Source: Rhodobacter sp. Har01
Lineage (GTDB): Bacteria; Pseudomonadota; Alphaproteobacteria; Rhodobacterales; Rhodobacteraceae
DNA: 64,000 nt
Assembly (NCBI RefSeq): GCF_020564565.1
Contig: NZ_JAJCTD010000002.1
Span: 62,001 to 126,000, forward strand
Direction of reading: 5' to 3'
The position numbers were made by a program, and so were the translations under genes. Below, piece by piece: positions 55,845 through 64,000 of this stretch (its first letter is position 1; each line of letters starts with the position of its first letter). The notes under the pieces were generated by a model. That model was not told where the DNA came from, made no database searches, and saw only the letters and a program-made list of their open reading frames with translations.

Positions 55845-58079
55845 ATGACCCCCCTTCCCTCCAAAGACCAGATCCGCCAGTGGATCGCCGAGAACCCCGG
55901 CCTCACCTCGAAACGCGACATCGCCAAGGCCTTCGGGCTGAAGGGCGACCAACGCGCCGAGCTGCGGCGCCTGTTGGCCGAGCTTGAGGGCGAGGGCACT
56001 GTCACCAGGGCGGCCCGCCGGTTCCGCCCCAAGGGCGACCTGCCGCCCGTCGCACTGCTGCGGGTGCTGAAGCCTGACGCCGCCGGCGACCTCTTCGCCG
56101 AACCGATGGAAGAGGGCGTCGATCCGGACGCCGGGCGCATCCTGATCATCGCCGCGAAGGGCGACCCGGCGCTGGCCGAGGGCGACCGCATCCTCGCCCG
56201 CCTTAGCAAGGTCGAGCTTGACGACTACACCTGGGAGGCGCGGCTGATCCGCCGCATCGGGTCGAACCCGCTCAAGGTACTGGGCGTGTTCCGCAAGGGG
56301 TCCGAGGGCGGCCGGATCATGCCCATCGACAAGGGCCAGGACAAGGAATGGCGCGTGCGGGCCGAAGACGACTTGGGCGCCCGCGACGGCGAACTGGTCG
56401 AGGCCGAAGCCGTCGGCAACCGCCGGCTTGGCCTGCCGCAGGCCCGCGTGACCGAACGCCTTGGCGACCCCAGCGGCCCGCGCGCCGTGTCGCTGATCGC
56501 CATCCACCAGCACGGCATCCCCGACCAGTTTCCGGACGCCGCCATCGCCGAAGCCGACGCCCCCCGCCCGGCCACGCTGGACCGCCGCGAAGACCTGCGC
56601 GACCTGAACCTGGTCACCATCGACCCCGCCGATGCCCGCGACCGCGACGACGCCGTGCTGGCCGAACCGGACCGTGACCCCGCCAACCCCGGCGGCCACA
56701 TCCTCTGGGTCGCCATCGCCGACGTCGCCCATTACGTCCGCCCCGGTGGCGCGCTGGACCGCGAGGCCCGGCGGCGCGGCAATTCCACCTATTTCCCCGA
56801 CCGCGTGGTCCCGATGCTGCCCGACGTGCTGTCGGGCGACCTGTGCTCCTTGCACGAACACGTCGACCGGCCTTGTCTGGCGGTGCGGATTCACATCGAC
56901 GCCCAGGGCCACAAGCTGAGCCACCGCTTCGTCCGCGGGTTGATGCGGTCGCGCGCGTCCCTGGAATACGGCCAGGTGCAGGCCGCCATCGACGGCACCC
57001 CCGACGCCCGCACCGCGCCGCTCTTGGACCCTGTCCTTCGCCCGCTTTACGCCGCCTATGCCTGCCTGAAACTGGCCCGCGCCGACCGCCAGCCGCTGGA
57101 CCTGGACCTGCCCGAACGCCAGATCGTGCTGTCGGACGAGGGCAAAGTCACCTCGGTCGCCTTCAAGGAACGCCTTGATGCGCACAAGCTGATCGAGGAG
57201 TTCATGGTGCTGGCCAACGTCGCCGCCGCCGAGGACCTGCAGCGCCTGAAGCAGCCGCTGCTGTACCGCGTGCATGAGGAACCCAGCCCCGAAAAGCTGG
57301 ACACCCTGCGCGAGGTCGCCGAAGCCTCGGGCTTCACCCTGGCCAAGGGGCAGGTGCTGAAGACCGCGCACCTGAACCGGCTGCTGACCCAGGCCGAGGG
57401 CAGCGAGTTCGACGAGCTGATGAACATCTCGACCCTGCGCAGCATGACGCAGGCCTATTACAACGCCGAGAACTTCGGCCATTTCGGGCTGGCCCTGCGC
57501 AACTACGCCCATTTCACCAGCCCCATCCGCCGCTATTCCGACCTGGTCGTGCACCGTGCCCTGATCCGCGGCCTAAAGGCGGGCGACGATGGCCTGTCGG
57601 CCTGGGACATCGAGAACCTGGACGAGACCGCCAAGCTGATCTCGGACGCCGAGCGCCGCAGCATGGCGGCCGAACGCGACACCATCGACCGCTACCTTGC
57701 CGCCTACCTGTCCGACCGGGTGGGCGCCATCTTCCAGGGCCGCATCTCGGGCGTGCAGCGCTTTGGCCTGTTCGTCAAGCTGGACGAGACCGGCGCCGAT
57801 GGCCTGATCCCGATCCGCAGCGTCGGGCGCGAGTTCTTTCACTACGACCCTGACAGCCAGACCCTGATGGGCGCCGACACCGGCCTGACCATCGGCATCG
57901 GCCAGAAGGTGACGGTGCGGCTGACCGAGGCGGTGCCGGTGACCGGCGGGCTGATCCTCGACCTCATCGAGATCGAAGACCGCGCCCTGCCCGGCGGCAA
58001 GCCCGCGCGCGGCAAATCCCCCCGCCGCGCCGCCGTCCGGGCCGAGGTCAAGCGCCGCGTGGTGCGGAGGCGCCGGTGA
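55845..58079 (+). CDS. rnr: Ribonuclease R
   Basis: 744 residues: N-terminal winged-helix region (SKRDIAKAFGLKGDQRAELRR), cold-shock domains, the RNB catalytic domain with TIDPADARDRDDAV and its aspartates, and a C-terminal S1 domain (VGAIFQGRISGVQRFGLFVKL), ending in a basic tail. It degrades structured RNA 3' to 5' and takes part in tmRNA-linked decay. The stop overlaps the downstream transglycosylase GTG by 4 bases. Confidence 0.95.
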   Translation: MTPLPSKDQIRQWIAENPGLTSKRDIAKAFGLKGDQRAELRRLLAELEGEGTVTRAARRFRPKGDLPPVALLRVLKPDAAGDLFAEPMEEGVDPDAGRILIIAAKGDPALAEGDRILARLSKVELDDYTWEARLIRRIGSNPLKVLGVFRKGSEGGRIMPIDKGQDKEWRVRAEDDLGARDGELVEAEAVGNRRLGLPQARVTERLGDPSGPRAVSLIAIHQHGIPDQFPDAAIAEADAPRPATLDRREDLRDLNLVTIDPADARDRDDAVLAEPDRDPANPGGHILWVAIADVAHYVRPGGALDREARRRGNSTYFPDRVVPMLPDVLSGDLCSLHEHVDRPCLAVRIHIDAQGHKLSHRFVRGLMRSRASLEYGQVQAAIDGTPDARTAPLLDPVLRPLYAAYACLKLARADRQPLDLDLPERQIVLSDEGKVTSVAFKERLDAHKLIEEFMVLANVAAAEDLQRLKQPLLYRVHEEPSPEKLDTLREVAEASGFTLAKGQVLKTAHLNRLLTQAEGSEFDELMNISTLRSMTQAYYNAENFGHFGLALRNYAHFTSPIRRYSDLVVHRALIRGLKAGDDGLSAWDIENLDETAKLISDAERRSMAAERDTIDRYLAAYLSDRVGAIFQGRISGVQRFGLFVKLDETGADGLIPIRSVGREFFHYDPDSQTLMGADTGLTIGIGQKVTVRLTEAVPVTGGLILDLIEIEDRALPGGKPARGKSPRRAAVRAEVKRRVVRRRR

Positions 58080-59320
58080 AGACCACGGTGAAGGCGGCCG
58101 CGCTGGCGCTGCTGCTGGCCATTGCGCCGGCCGCCGCGCAGACACTTGAAGACCCGGAGGGCACGATCTTGGGCGAAGGGCGCAAGGACGGATCGGAAGC
58201 CGGTTTCCGACAGTGGGTGACGGACTTCCGGGGCAAGGCGCTGCAGGCCGGCGTCCCCGCCGCCACCTGGGACCGCGCCCTGCGCGAAGCGCATTTCCTG
58301 CCCGAGGTGGTCGAGCGCGACCGCCGCCAGACCGAATTCACCAAGACGATCTGGGATTATCTGGATGTGGCAGTCAGCGAGGACCGGGTGGCGCTGGGGC
58401 AAACGGCCCTTGCGGCCAACGCAGCCCTGTTCGACCGCATCGAAGCCGCCTATGGCGTCGACCGCGAAGTCGTCGCCGCCATCTGGGGCCTGGAATCCGC
58501 CTATGGGGCGTATCGCGGCACCACGCCCACCGTCTCGGCGCTGGCGACGCTGGCCTATGACGTACGGCGGGCGGCGTTCTTCGAGACGCAACTGATCCAG
58601 GCCCTGAAGATTCTGGACGAAGGCCACGTCGCGCCCGAGGACATGCTGGGCAGTTGGGCGGGCGCCATGGGGCATACCCAGTTCATGCCCTCAAGCTGGG
58701 CCGAGTTCGCGGTGGATTTCAACGGCGACGGCCGGCGCGACATCTGGGGCGACGATCCGGCAGACGCCCTGGCCTCGACGGCGAACTACCTGGCGCACTG
58801 GGGCTGGACGAAGGGTCAGCCCTGGGGCCTCGAGGTCCGCCTGCCCGAAGGTTTCGACTATGACCAGACCACCGAGCGGGTGAAGAAGCCGGTCGCCGAC
58901 TGGCGCGCAATGGGCGTCGCCCCGATGGCCGGCGGCACCCTGCCCGAAGGCCCAGAGGGCAGCATCATTCTCCCCGCCGGCCACACCGGCCCGGCCTTCC
59001 TGATCTTCCCGAACTTCCAGGTGATCGAGCGCTACAACCTTGCCGACGCCTATGTCATCGGCATCGGCCACCTCGCCGACCGGCTGGCCGGAGGCCCCGC
59101 CATCGCCGCCCCCTGGCCCCGCCAGTGGCGCGCGCTGACGCTGGAGGAGCGCAAGGACCTGCAATCCCTGCTGGTCGCCCTGGGCCACGACACCGGCGGG
59201 GTGGATGGCCGGATCGGGCCGAAGACCATCGCTTCGGTGAAGGCCTGGCAGAAGGCGCGTGGCGATGTGCCCGATGGCTATCCCAGCCCCGACGTGCTGG
59301 CCGCGCTTCGAGACGGCTGA
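58076..59320 (+). CDS. Lytic murein transglycosylase, MltB type, with PG-binding domain
   Basis: 414 residues, GTG start coupled to rnr (GTGA). A signal peptide ends near AAA-QT. The catalytic glutamate is in AIWGLESAYGAYRG, and AGAMGHTQFMPSSW follows. A C-terminal peptidoglycan-binding domain (LQSLLVALGHDTGGVDGRIGPKTIASVKAWQ) is present. It cuts glycan strands in the periplasm. No lipobox, so unlike E. coli MltB it is probably soluble. Confidence 0.92.
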   Translation: MKTTVKAAALALLLAIAPAAAQTLEDPEGTILGEGRKDGSEAGFRQWVTDFRGKALQAGVPAATWDRALREAHFLPEVVERDRRQTEFTKTIWDYLDVAVSEDRVALGQTALAANAALFDRIEAAYGVDREVVAAIWGLESAYGAYRGTTPTVSALATLAYDVRRAAFFETQLIQALKILDEGHVAPEDMLGSWAGAMGHTQFMPSSWAEFAVDFNGDGRRDIWGDDPADALASTANYLAHWGWTKGQPWGLEVRLPEGFDYDQTTERVKKPVADWRAMGVAPMAGGTLPEGPEGSIILPAGHTGPAFLIFPNFQVIERYNLADAYVIGIGHLADRLAGGPAIAAPWPRQWRALTLEERKDLQSLLVALGHDTGGVDGRIGPKTIASVKAWQKARGDVPDGYPSPDVLAALRDG

Positions 59321-59327
59321 CCGGGTC

Positions 59328-59459
59328 AGGGGGCGCTGCCCCCTCGGCCTGCGGCCTCACCCCCGGGATATTTCTTGGACAGATGAATGGGGCAAAGGCG
59401 TGCCTTTCCTTTCATCTGTCCAAAAATATCCCACGGGGGTGCGGGGGTGTGAAACCCCC
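59328..59459. repeat. Dispersed intergenic palindrome, copy 3
   Basis: Starts with AGGGGGC-GCT-GCCCCCT (59328-59344), then GGGATATTTCTTGGACAGATGAA and the inverted half CTTTCATCTGTCCAAAAATA. Bases 59408-59459 are the exact reverse complement of 55617-55668. Overall it is copy 2 in reverse orientation. It sits between the convergent transglycosylase and acetyltransferase genes, so it can end both transcripts. Confidence 0.85.
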
Positions 59460-59469
59460 GCGGCGACGG

Positions 59470-59889
59470 TCACAGCACGAGCAACATGTCCCGGTGCGGG
59501 AGTCCGGCGTCCAGATACTCGGGGCCGGTGGCGGTGAAGCCGAGGCGTTCGTAGAAGCCCAGCGCGTGGGTCTGGGCGCCCAGCTTGACCTTGCGGATGC
59601 CGGGGATGCGGCGGAGCTCCTGCACCGCCGCGCGCATCAGGGCAGCGCCCAGGCCGGTGCCCCGCGCCTGCGGCAGCACGCAGACGCGACCGACCTTGCC
59701 CACCTCGCCCTGCACCAGAAGGCGCGCGCAGCCGACCGGGCGGCCGTCCTGCCGCGCAAGCAGGTGGATCGCCGCGCCGTCCAGGCCGTCCAGCTCGTCC
59801 TCCTCGCTGACGCCCTGTTCCTCGATGAACACCGCCCGCCGCAGCGCCCGGCAGGTGGCGATGTCCGCCGTTGTCGCGATCTCGGTCAC
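59470..59889 (-). CDS. GNAT-family N-acetyltransferase
   Basis: 139 residues from a GTG start that overlaps the dapE stop by 4 bases. The acetyl-CoA loop is [13 protein letters not shown], and [16 protein letters not shown] is the typical C-terminal part of ElaA/YjcF-like acetyltransferases. The substrate is unknown; coupling to dapE gives a weak hint of a cell-wall or amino-acid role. Confidence 0.82.
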   Translation of the reverse strand: MTEIATTADIATCRALRRAVFIEEQGVSEEDELDGLDGAAIHLLARQDGRPVGCARLLVQGEVGKVGRVCVLPQARGTGLGAALMRAAVQELRRIPGIRKVKLGAQTHALGFYERLGFTATGPEYLDAGLPHRDMLLVL

Positions 59890-61031
59890 GCGAAATAGTC
59901 CCGCAGGATGCGGCCGTAGATCGCCTTCAGCTGGCCGATCTGCGCCACCTCCACCCGCTCGTCCACCTGGTGCATGGTCTTGCCGACCAACCCGAACTCC
60001 ACCACCGGGCAATGCGACTTCACAAACCGCGCGTCCGAGGTGCCACCCGAGGTGGAATAGACCGGCTCCACCCCGGTTTCCGCCTGCACCGAGCGGCGCA
60101 CCAGGGCAGAGAACTCGCCCGGCGGGGTCAGGAAGCTTTCGCCCGAGACCGAGAGCCGCATCTCGATCCGCACCCCGGTCTCGGCCTGGACCGCGGCCGC
60201 CTCGCGCCGCATCCAGTCACCCAGCGAGGCGCCGGAGTGCAGGTCGTTGAAGCGGATGTTCACCGTGGCCGCGCCGCGCGCCGGGATCACGTTGGTCGCC
60301 GGGTTGCCGCAGTCGATGGTGGTGATCGCCAGGGTCGAGGCGTCGAAATGCGCCGTACCTTCGTCCAGCGGTGCCGCCTCGAGCCGGGCCATCAGCTTCA
60401 CCAAGGCAGACATCGGGTTCTTCGCCCGATGCGGATAGGCCGAATGGCCCTGCACGCCCGTTGCAGTGAACCAGGCGGTCAGGCTGCCGCGGCGGCCGAT
60501 CTTCATCATCTCACCCATCCGCTCGGGGCAGGTGGGTTCGCCGACCAGGCAATGCGTCATGCGTTCGCCGTGGGCCGCCATCCAGTCGAGGATCGCCGTG
60601 GTGCCGTCGACCGAGTCGCCCTCTTCATCTCCGGTGATGGTGAGGATCACGGCGCCGTCGGGCGGCGTTTCGCGGACGAAATCCACCGCCGCCGCGACAA
60701 AGGCCGCCACGCCGGATTTCATGTCGGTGGCGCCGCGGCCATACATCCAGCCGTCGACCACCGCCGCGCCGAACGGGTCCTGTGTCCAGGCGGCTGCATC
60801 GCCCACCGGCACCACATCGGTGTGGCCGTTGAAGCCGAAGCTGCGGTTCGCGCCGCGCGCGCCCCAGCGGGCAAACAGGTTGGCAATGCCGTTGCGATCC
60901 GCCCGGTGGCATTCGAACCCGACCGCCGCCAGCACCTCTTGCAGCAGCGCCAGCGCGCCGCCCTCGGCCGGGGTGACCGAGGGGCAGCGGATCAGGCGGG
61001 CGGTCAGGTCGACGGGATTGACGGGGATCAT
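59886..61031 (-). CDS. dapE: Succinyl-diaminopimelate desuccinylase
   Basis: 381 residues from the ATG at 61031, which has GGAGG 8 bases upstream; an ATG at 61052 would overlap the preceding gene's stop. Zinc ligands lie in [18 protein letters not shown], and TGDEEGDS with VGEPTC. It is the penultimate-stage hydrolase of the succinylase route to meso-DAP and lysine. dapD, the enzyme that adds the succinyl group, lies 2.7 kb upstream on the same strand. Confidence 0.94.
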   Translation of the reverse strand: MIPVNPVDLTARLIRCPSVTPAEGGALALLQEVLAAVGFECHRADRNGIANLFARWGARGANRSFGFNGHTDVVPVGDAAAWTQDPFGAAVVDGWMYGRGATDMKSGVAAFVAAAVDFVRETPPDGAVILTITGDEEGDSVDGTTAILDWMAAHGERMTHCLVGEPTCPERMGEMMKIGRRGSLTAWFTATGVQGHSAYPHRAKNPMSALVKLMARLEAAPLDEGTAHFDASTLAITTIDCGNPATNVIPARGAATVNIRFNDLHSGASLGDWMRREAAAVQAETGVRIEMRLSVSGESFLTPPGEFSALVRRSVQAETGVEPVYSTSGGTSDARFVKSHCPVVEFGLVGKTMHQVDERVEVAQIGQLKAIYGRILRDYFA

Positions 61032-61048
61032 GCGCGGCACCTCCGGGC

Positions 61049-61384
61049 TCATTCGTAGAATGGCGTCATCTGCGCCACGACGACCGAGTTTTCTTTCAAT
61101 GCCCGCTCCATCAGCGCCTCTTCCTCGGCGTCGATCTTTTCCCCCGCCTTGCGGCGTTCCTCCAGCGTGCCCAGGCCCTGCACCTCCAGCGGCGCCAGGT
61201 CGGCCTCTTTCAGGATGGCCACCGTCTCGCGCACCGCTTCGGCCTCGTCAACGCCGCTGGCGTAGCACATCAGCGCCGCCCCGGTGGCCTTGTCGGGCAG
61301 CCCGTCGCCGGCCTTGCGGCCGACCTCGACCACCAGCGTGAACACCTGCTGCGGGCGCTTGGGCTTCTCGGGGGTCTCGGTCAT
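61049..61384 (-). CDS. Hypothetical protein upstream of dapE
   Basis: 111 residues, with a basic N-terminus ([21 protein letters not shown]) and a charged helical second half ([23 protein letters not shown]). No signal peptide or membrane segment. Not recognised beyond being a plausible conserved alphaproteobacterial protein. It precedes dapE by 17 bp and is likely in the same operon. Confidence 0.7.
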   Translation of the reverse strand: MTETPEKPKRPQQVFTLVVEVGRKAGDGLPDKATGAALMCYASGVDEAEAVRETVAILKEADLAPLEVQGLGTLEERRKAGEKIDAEEEALMERALKENSVVVAQMTPFYE

Positions 61385-61445
61385 TCGCGGGCTCCGTGGC
61401 GGACGGGCAGACCCTAGGGCCGCCGCCCGCCCGGTGCAACCGGGG

Positions 61446-62705
61446 CTAGTCGGCGCAGACCCCGGCGCGGGGGCTGCCCACCTGGCGCTGCACGCCGCCG
61501 GGCTCCTGCCGGTGGCCGGACAACTCGCTGGCCAGGACGCTGGTCAGCAGGGCCGAGAGCCTTGTCACCCGGTAGCAGGGGATGGTCGGTTCGGCATGGG
61601 CGTTGCCGACGCCGCTGTCGTCGGTTAGGAACAGGTAGCGCCCGCCGGTCGCGGCCGAGGCCTGGCGCATCAGGAATTCCGATTCCGCCGCCACGCCGCT
61701 GGCGCCCAGGGTGAAGATCTGCACGCCCTCGCCCGCCGCTGACTTCGCCGCCCGCAGGTAGGCGCCGGCGTCGCTGTCGTGCGGCGGCGCGTCGGCGACA
61801 TGAATCAGCAGACGCTCGCCCTTTCCCCGCCGCCAGTCCAGGCCCAGGCCGGCGCGCAGGGCGGCGGCGGCGGCTTCCGGATAGTCGCCGCCGCCGTCGG
61901 CAGTCAGGCCGCGCAGCCAGCCGGCCATGGTGCCGCCGTCGCCGGTGAAGCCGTAGCTCTTCACCACGTAGTCGTCGCCCTGGTCGCGATAGGCCACCAG
62001 GCCATAGCGGATAGACACACCCGGGGCCTTGCGGGCTGCCGCGCGGGTGGCGCCGACCAGTTCCTTCTGCAGGAAGGCGATCTCGTCGGCCATGCTGCCG
62101 GTGGTGTCGACGACCAGCACGAGGTCAAGGAAGTCGGGGGTCCAGGCCTGGCTTTCCGGCAGCACGACGGTTTGCCTTGAGCCGGTGGCCAGCGTCCGGC
62201 GCGCCACTTCCTGGCCGTCGTCGGAGAACACCCGCAGTTCCACCTGTCCCAGCGCGCCGGCGCCCAGCACGGTCGGGAAATCGGCGATGCGGCCGTCGGG
62301 GCCGGCATAGCCTTCGTGGAAGGGCTGGGCCGCACCGGGGCGGCGCAGGGTATAGCGCGCGCCGGGGGCACTGTCGCCGCCCGGGCCGGCAAGCCGCGCA
62401 AGCACCGGCGCGCCCAGGCCCAGTTTCGGCAGGCCCAGCGCCGGCGCCGTGCGGGCGACATAGCGCGTGAAGGCGTCCAGGTTCAGCACATCGTCGATGT
62501 CGCCGGCCGTCAGCACGCCGCGTCGCGCGCCGCCCGCATAGGCCCGGCCAGGCACGGAAGGGGCGGCGTCCGCCACCGCCGATTCCATCACCACGGCTAC
62601 CGGTTCGGGGGCCGTTTCGGAAACCGGTCGCGCGGGGCCGGCGGGCATGCAGGCCGCAACCAGTGCGATCAGCGACAGGGCGGGGGGAAGCAGGGACAGG
62701 CGCAT
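61446..62705 (-). CDS. VWA-domain lipoprotein
   Basis: 419 residues. The signal peptide ends in the lipobox ALVAAC. The von Willebrand A domain starts at DLVLVVDTTGSMADE, a MIDAS motif of the DxTGS type, and continues to about residue 400. The region before it (about 60-180) is unassigned. As a surface or periplasmic lipoprotein it may bind a partner through a metal ion. It is divergent from the DUF6502 gene, with an operator 18 bp before its start. Confidence 0.82.
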   Translation of the reverse strand: MRLSLLPPALSLIALVAACMPAGPARPVSETAPEPVAVVMESAVADAAPSVPGRAYAGGARRGVLTAGDIDDVLNLDAFTRYVARTAPALGLPKLGLGAPVLARLAGPGGDSAPGARYTLRRPGAAQPFHEGYAGPDGRIADFPTVLGAGALGQVELRVFSDDGQEVARRTLATGSRQTVVLPESQAWTPDFLDLVLVVDTTGSMADEIAFLQKELVGATRAAARKAPGVSIRYGLVAYRDQGDDYVVKSYGFTGDGGTMAGWLRGLTADGGGDYPEAAAAALRAGLGLDWRRGKGERLLIHVADAPPHDSDAGAYLRAAKSAAGEGVQIFTLGASGVAAESEFLMRQASAATGGRYLFLTDDSGVGNAHAEPTIPCYRVTRLSALLTSVLASELSGHRQEPGGVQRQVGSPRAGVCAD

Positions 62706-62723
62706 GGCAGGCTCCATGTGGAA

Positions 62724-62740
62724 ATGTGTAATTTGCACAT
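62724..62740. promoter_or_regulatory. Operator palindrome 1 (VWA side)
   Basis: ATGTGTA-ATT-TGCACAT, an inverted repeat with one mismatch, near-identical to the palindrome at 62770-62786. It lies just upstream of the VWA gene. Confidence 0.65.
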
Positions 62741-62769
62741 ACACACGCGCGCTGGACCTGTCAAAGGAA

Positions 62770-62786
62770 ATGTGCATATTGCACAT
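62770..62786. promoter_or_regulatory. Operator palindrome 2 (DUF6502 side)
   Basis: ATGTGCA-TAT-TGCACAT, a perfect 7-bp-arm palindrome that overlaps the start region of the DUF6502 gene. Its centre is 46 bp from that of operator 1, so a regulator bound to both would control the divergent pair. Confidence 0.7.
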
Positions 62787-62787
62787 G

Positions 62788-63534
62788 ATGGATCTGTTCG
62801 ACGCCCTCTTCGCCCCCGTCGCCAGGCTGCTGGTCGCGCGCGGCGTGCTGTTCCCGGCCCTGGCCGAGCGGATGAAGGCGCATTACGTGCAGGCCGCGCT
62901 GGCGCAGTCCGAAGGCCGGGCGACCGACAGCCGGGTGTCGGTGCTGACCGGGCTGCAGCGCCGCGACGTGGCGCGGCTGCGCGGCGCCGATGTCAAGGAC
63001 CAGCGGCCGGGCCACCTGTCGCGGCTGGTGGCGCTGTGGCAGACCGATCCGGCCTGGGCGACCGACCCGCCGCTCACTCTGCCCCGCGGCGGTCCTGCGC
63101 CCTCGTTCGAGGCGCTGGCGCTGGCGGTCCGCCGCGACGTGCATGCGCGGACCATGCTTGATGCCCTGGTCGCCGCGGGCACGGTGGCGCTGTCGGCGGA
63201 CGGCCAGACGGTGCGGCTGGCGCAACCGTCCTACCAGCCGCTGGCCGGGTCCGACGACCAGCTGGCCTATCTGGCCCGCAACCTGGGCGATCACGCCCAG
63301 GCGGCGTTCGAGAACGTGCAGGGCCGCGAGCCGCCGCATTTCGAGCGCGCCGTCCACTACACCGGCCTGACCGACGTGCAGGTGGCCGCCCTGGCCGCGC
63401 GCTTTACCGCTGCCGAGATGGCGCTGTTCGCCGAAATCAGCCAGACTGCCGCGCAGATGAAGCGGTCGAACCAGCCCCCCGGGCGTATGCGCTTTCGCGC
63501 CGGAGGCTACTTCTTCCGGACCGGAGACGACTGA
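62788..63534 (+). CDS. DUF6502 family protein, putative regulator
   Basis: 248 residues from the ATG at 62788; ATGs at 62785 and 62770 are alternatives, the last one inside the operator. The N-terminal half, with VARGVLFPALAERM and TDSRVSVLTGLQRRDVARLRG, looks like a helix-turn-helix. The rest is helical and without membrane segments. I recognise it as DUF6502, of unknown function. Its position next to paired palindromes suggests it binds them. It overlaps the next gene by one base (TGATG). Confidence 0.78.
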   Translation: MDLFDALFAPVARLLVARGVLFPALAERMKAHYVQAALAQSEGRATDSRVSVLTGLQRRDVARLRGADVKDQRPGHLSRLVALWQTDPAWATDPPLTLPRGGPAPSFEALALAVRRDVHARTMLDALVAAGTVALSADGQTVRLAQPSYQPLAGSDDQLAYLARNLGDHAQAAFENVQGREPPHFERAVHYTGLTDVQVAALAARFTAAEMALFAEISQTAAQMKRSNQPPGRMRFRAGGYFFRTGDD

Positions 63535-63710
63535 TGCACCGCCTTGCCGCCTTGCTGGCCCTTGCCCTCATGACCGCCTGTGCCGCGCCGCAGCCGCTGG
63601 CAGAGTCGGAGGTCGCCACCGAGCCCGCCTATGCGGCGGCACCCGACCGCGGCAGCTGCCTGCCGGGCGACGATGACGGCATCGGCGGCACCGGCTGCCC
63701 GGTCGACTGA
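63534..63710 (+). CDS. Small lipoprotein
   Basis: 58 residues with a signal peptide and lipobox (LALMTAC). The mature part is about 43 residues, acidic and Gly-rich, with two further cysteines. Not recognised. Its ATG overlaps the DUF6502 stop, so the two are coupled. Too short for most gene finders, but the coupling and lipobox make it convincing. Confidence 0.7.
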   Translation: MHRLAALLALALMTACAAPQPLAESEVATEPAYAAAPDRGSCLPGDDDGIGGTGCPVD

Positions 63711-63712
63711 GG

Positions 63713-64000
63713 TCAGTCGCGCAGCAATTCGTTGATGCTGGTCTTCGACCGGGTCTGGGCATCCACCTTCTTGACGATCACGGCGCAGTAAAGGCTGACG
63801 CCCCCCTTCGACGGCATCGAGCCCGCCACCACGACCGAACCTGCGGGAACCTCGCCATACATCACGGCGCCGGTCTCACGGTCGACGATTCTGGTCGACT
63901 TGCCGATGAAGACGCCCATGCCGAGGACGGACCCTTCCCGCACGATGCAGCCTTCCACCACTTCGGAGCGGGCGCCGATGAAGCAGTTGTCCTCGATGAT
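63713..64000 (-). CDS. dapD: Tetrahydrodipicolinate N-succinyltransferase, C-terminal part
   Basis: The gene is cut by the right edge; about 95 C-terminal residues are visible. The left-handed beta-helix repeats ([33 protein letters not shown]) and the [15 protein letters not shown] segment are those of DapD. It succinylates tetrahydrodipicolinate in lysine and meso-DAP synthesis. It is convergent with the small lipoprotein gene and co-oriented with dapE. Confidence 0.9.
   Translation of the reverse strand: MIEDNCFIGARSEVVEGCIVREGSVLGMGVFIGKSTRIVDRETGAVMYGEVPAGSVVVAGSMPSKGGVSLYCAVIVKKVDAQTRSKTSINELLRD

Noticed and set aside
55617..59459. Composite transposon bounded by inverted repeats
   Set aside because: The enclosed genes are rnr and a transglycosylase with ordinary composition, no transposase is present and no target duplication is visible at the outer ends.

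Overview
The window reads as chromosomal backbone of a high-GC alphaproteobacterium, most likely of the Rhodobacterales (Rhodobacter/Paracoccus-like). The reasons are the uniformly GC-rich coding, a serC leader RNA motif ahead of serC-serA, a GAAC-N7-GAAC SOS box ahead of an imuB-dnaE2 cassette, a DUF2585 membrane protein, cytochrome c', a DUF6502 protein, and intergenic palindromes of the CATCTGTCC..ATATCC-CGGGGG type. I see no tRNA, rRNA, CRISPR array, prophage or insertion sequence. Both ends cut through genes: a glutamate-synthase-like FMN protein on the left and dapD on the right.

Layout. 0-5.7 kb: rluA, a homocysteine methyltransferase, nnrS and a PLP enzyme, then a thioesterase. 5.7-7.4 kb: no convincing gene, but a structured tandem repeat with a period of about 131 bp. 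7.4-12.3 kb: chemoreceptor, VOC protein, zapE, DMT exporter. 12.3-18.2 kb: serine biosynthesis, with serB heading a leftward operon and serC-serA divergent from it. 18.3-24.4 kb: phosphatase, DUF2585, MFS, thiolase. 22.4-29.9 kb: penicillin-binding protein 1C and a giant alpha-2-macroglobulin, overlapping and co-oriented. 30-35.8 kb: hybrid histidine kinase, yaaA, recQ, YggT. 35.9-43.5 kb: thioesterase, MFS, mepA, phytase-like esterase, VUT transporter, the ribosome-rescue gene arfB with an unusual leader, a kinase-like protein and a phosphate transporter. 43.5-50.6 kb: NAD salvage (pncB, pncA) with a zincin between them, an NYN RNase, ybaK, glutathione-dependent formaldehyde dehydrogenase, two I78 inhibitor lipoproteins, cytochrome c'. 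50.7-55.6 kb: SOS mutagenesis (imuB, dnaE2). 55.8-59.3 kb: rnr and a lytic transglycosylase, flanked by a 52-bp perfect inverted repeat. 59.5-64 kb: dapE and dapD, separated by a VWA-lipoprotein/DUF6502 module with two palindromic operators.

I found no multi-gene defence or secretion system. The observations most likely to be new are regulatory. (1) The arfB leader has a near-consensus -35, a 15-nt perfect complement of the 16S rRNA 3' tail, an 18-codon rare-codon ORF, competing hairpins and a terminator just before arfB. (2) A nested inverted-repeat RNA lies between imuB and dnaE2, with a 52-codon ORF ending 3 nt before dnaE2; dnaE2 itself seems to lack its C-terminal domain. (3) The VWA/DUF6502 module has paired operators. 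(4) The 131-bp repeats. All need comparative or experimental support.
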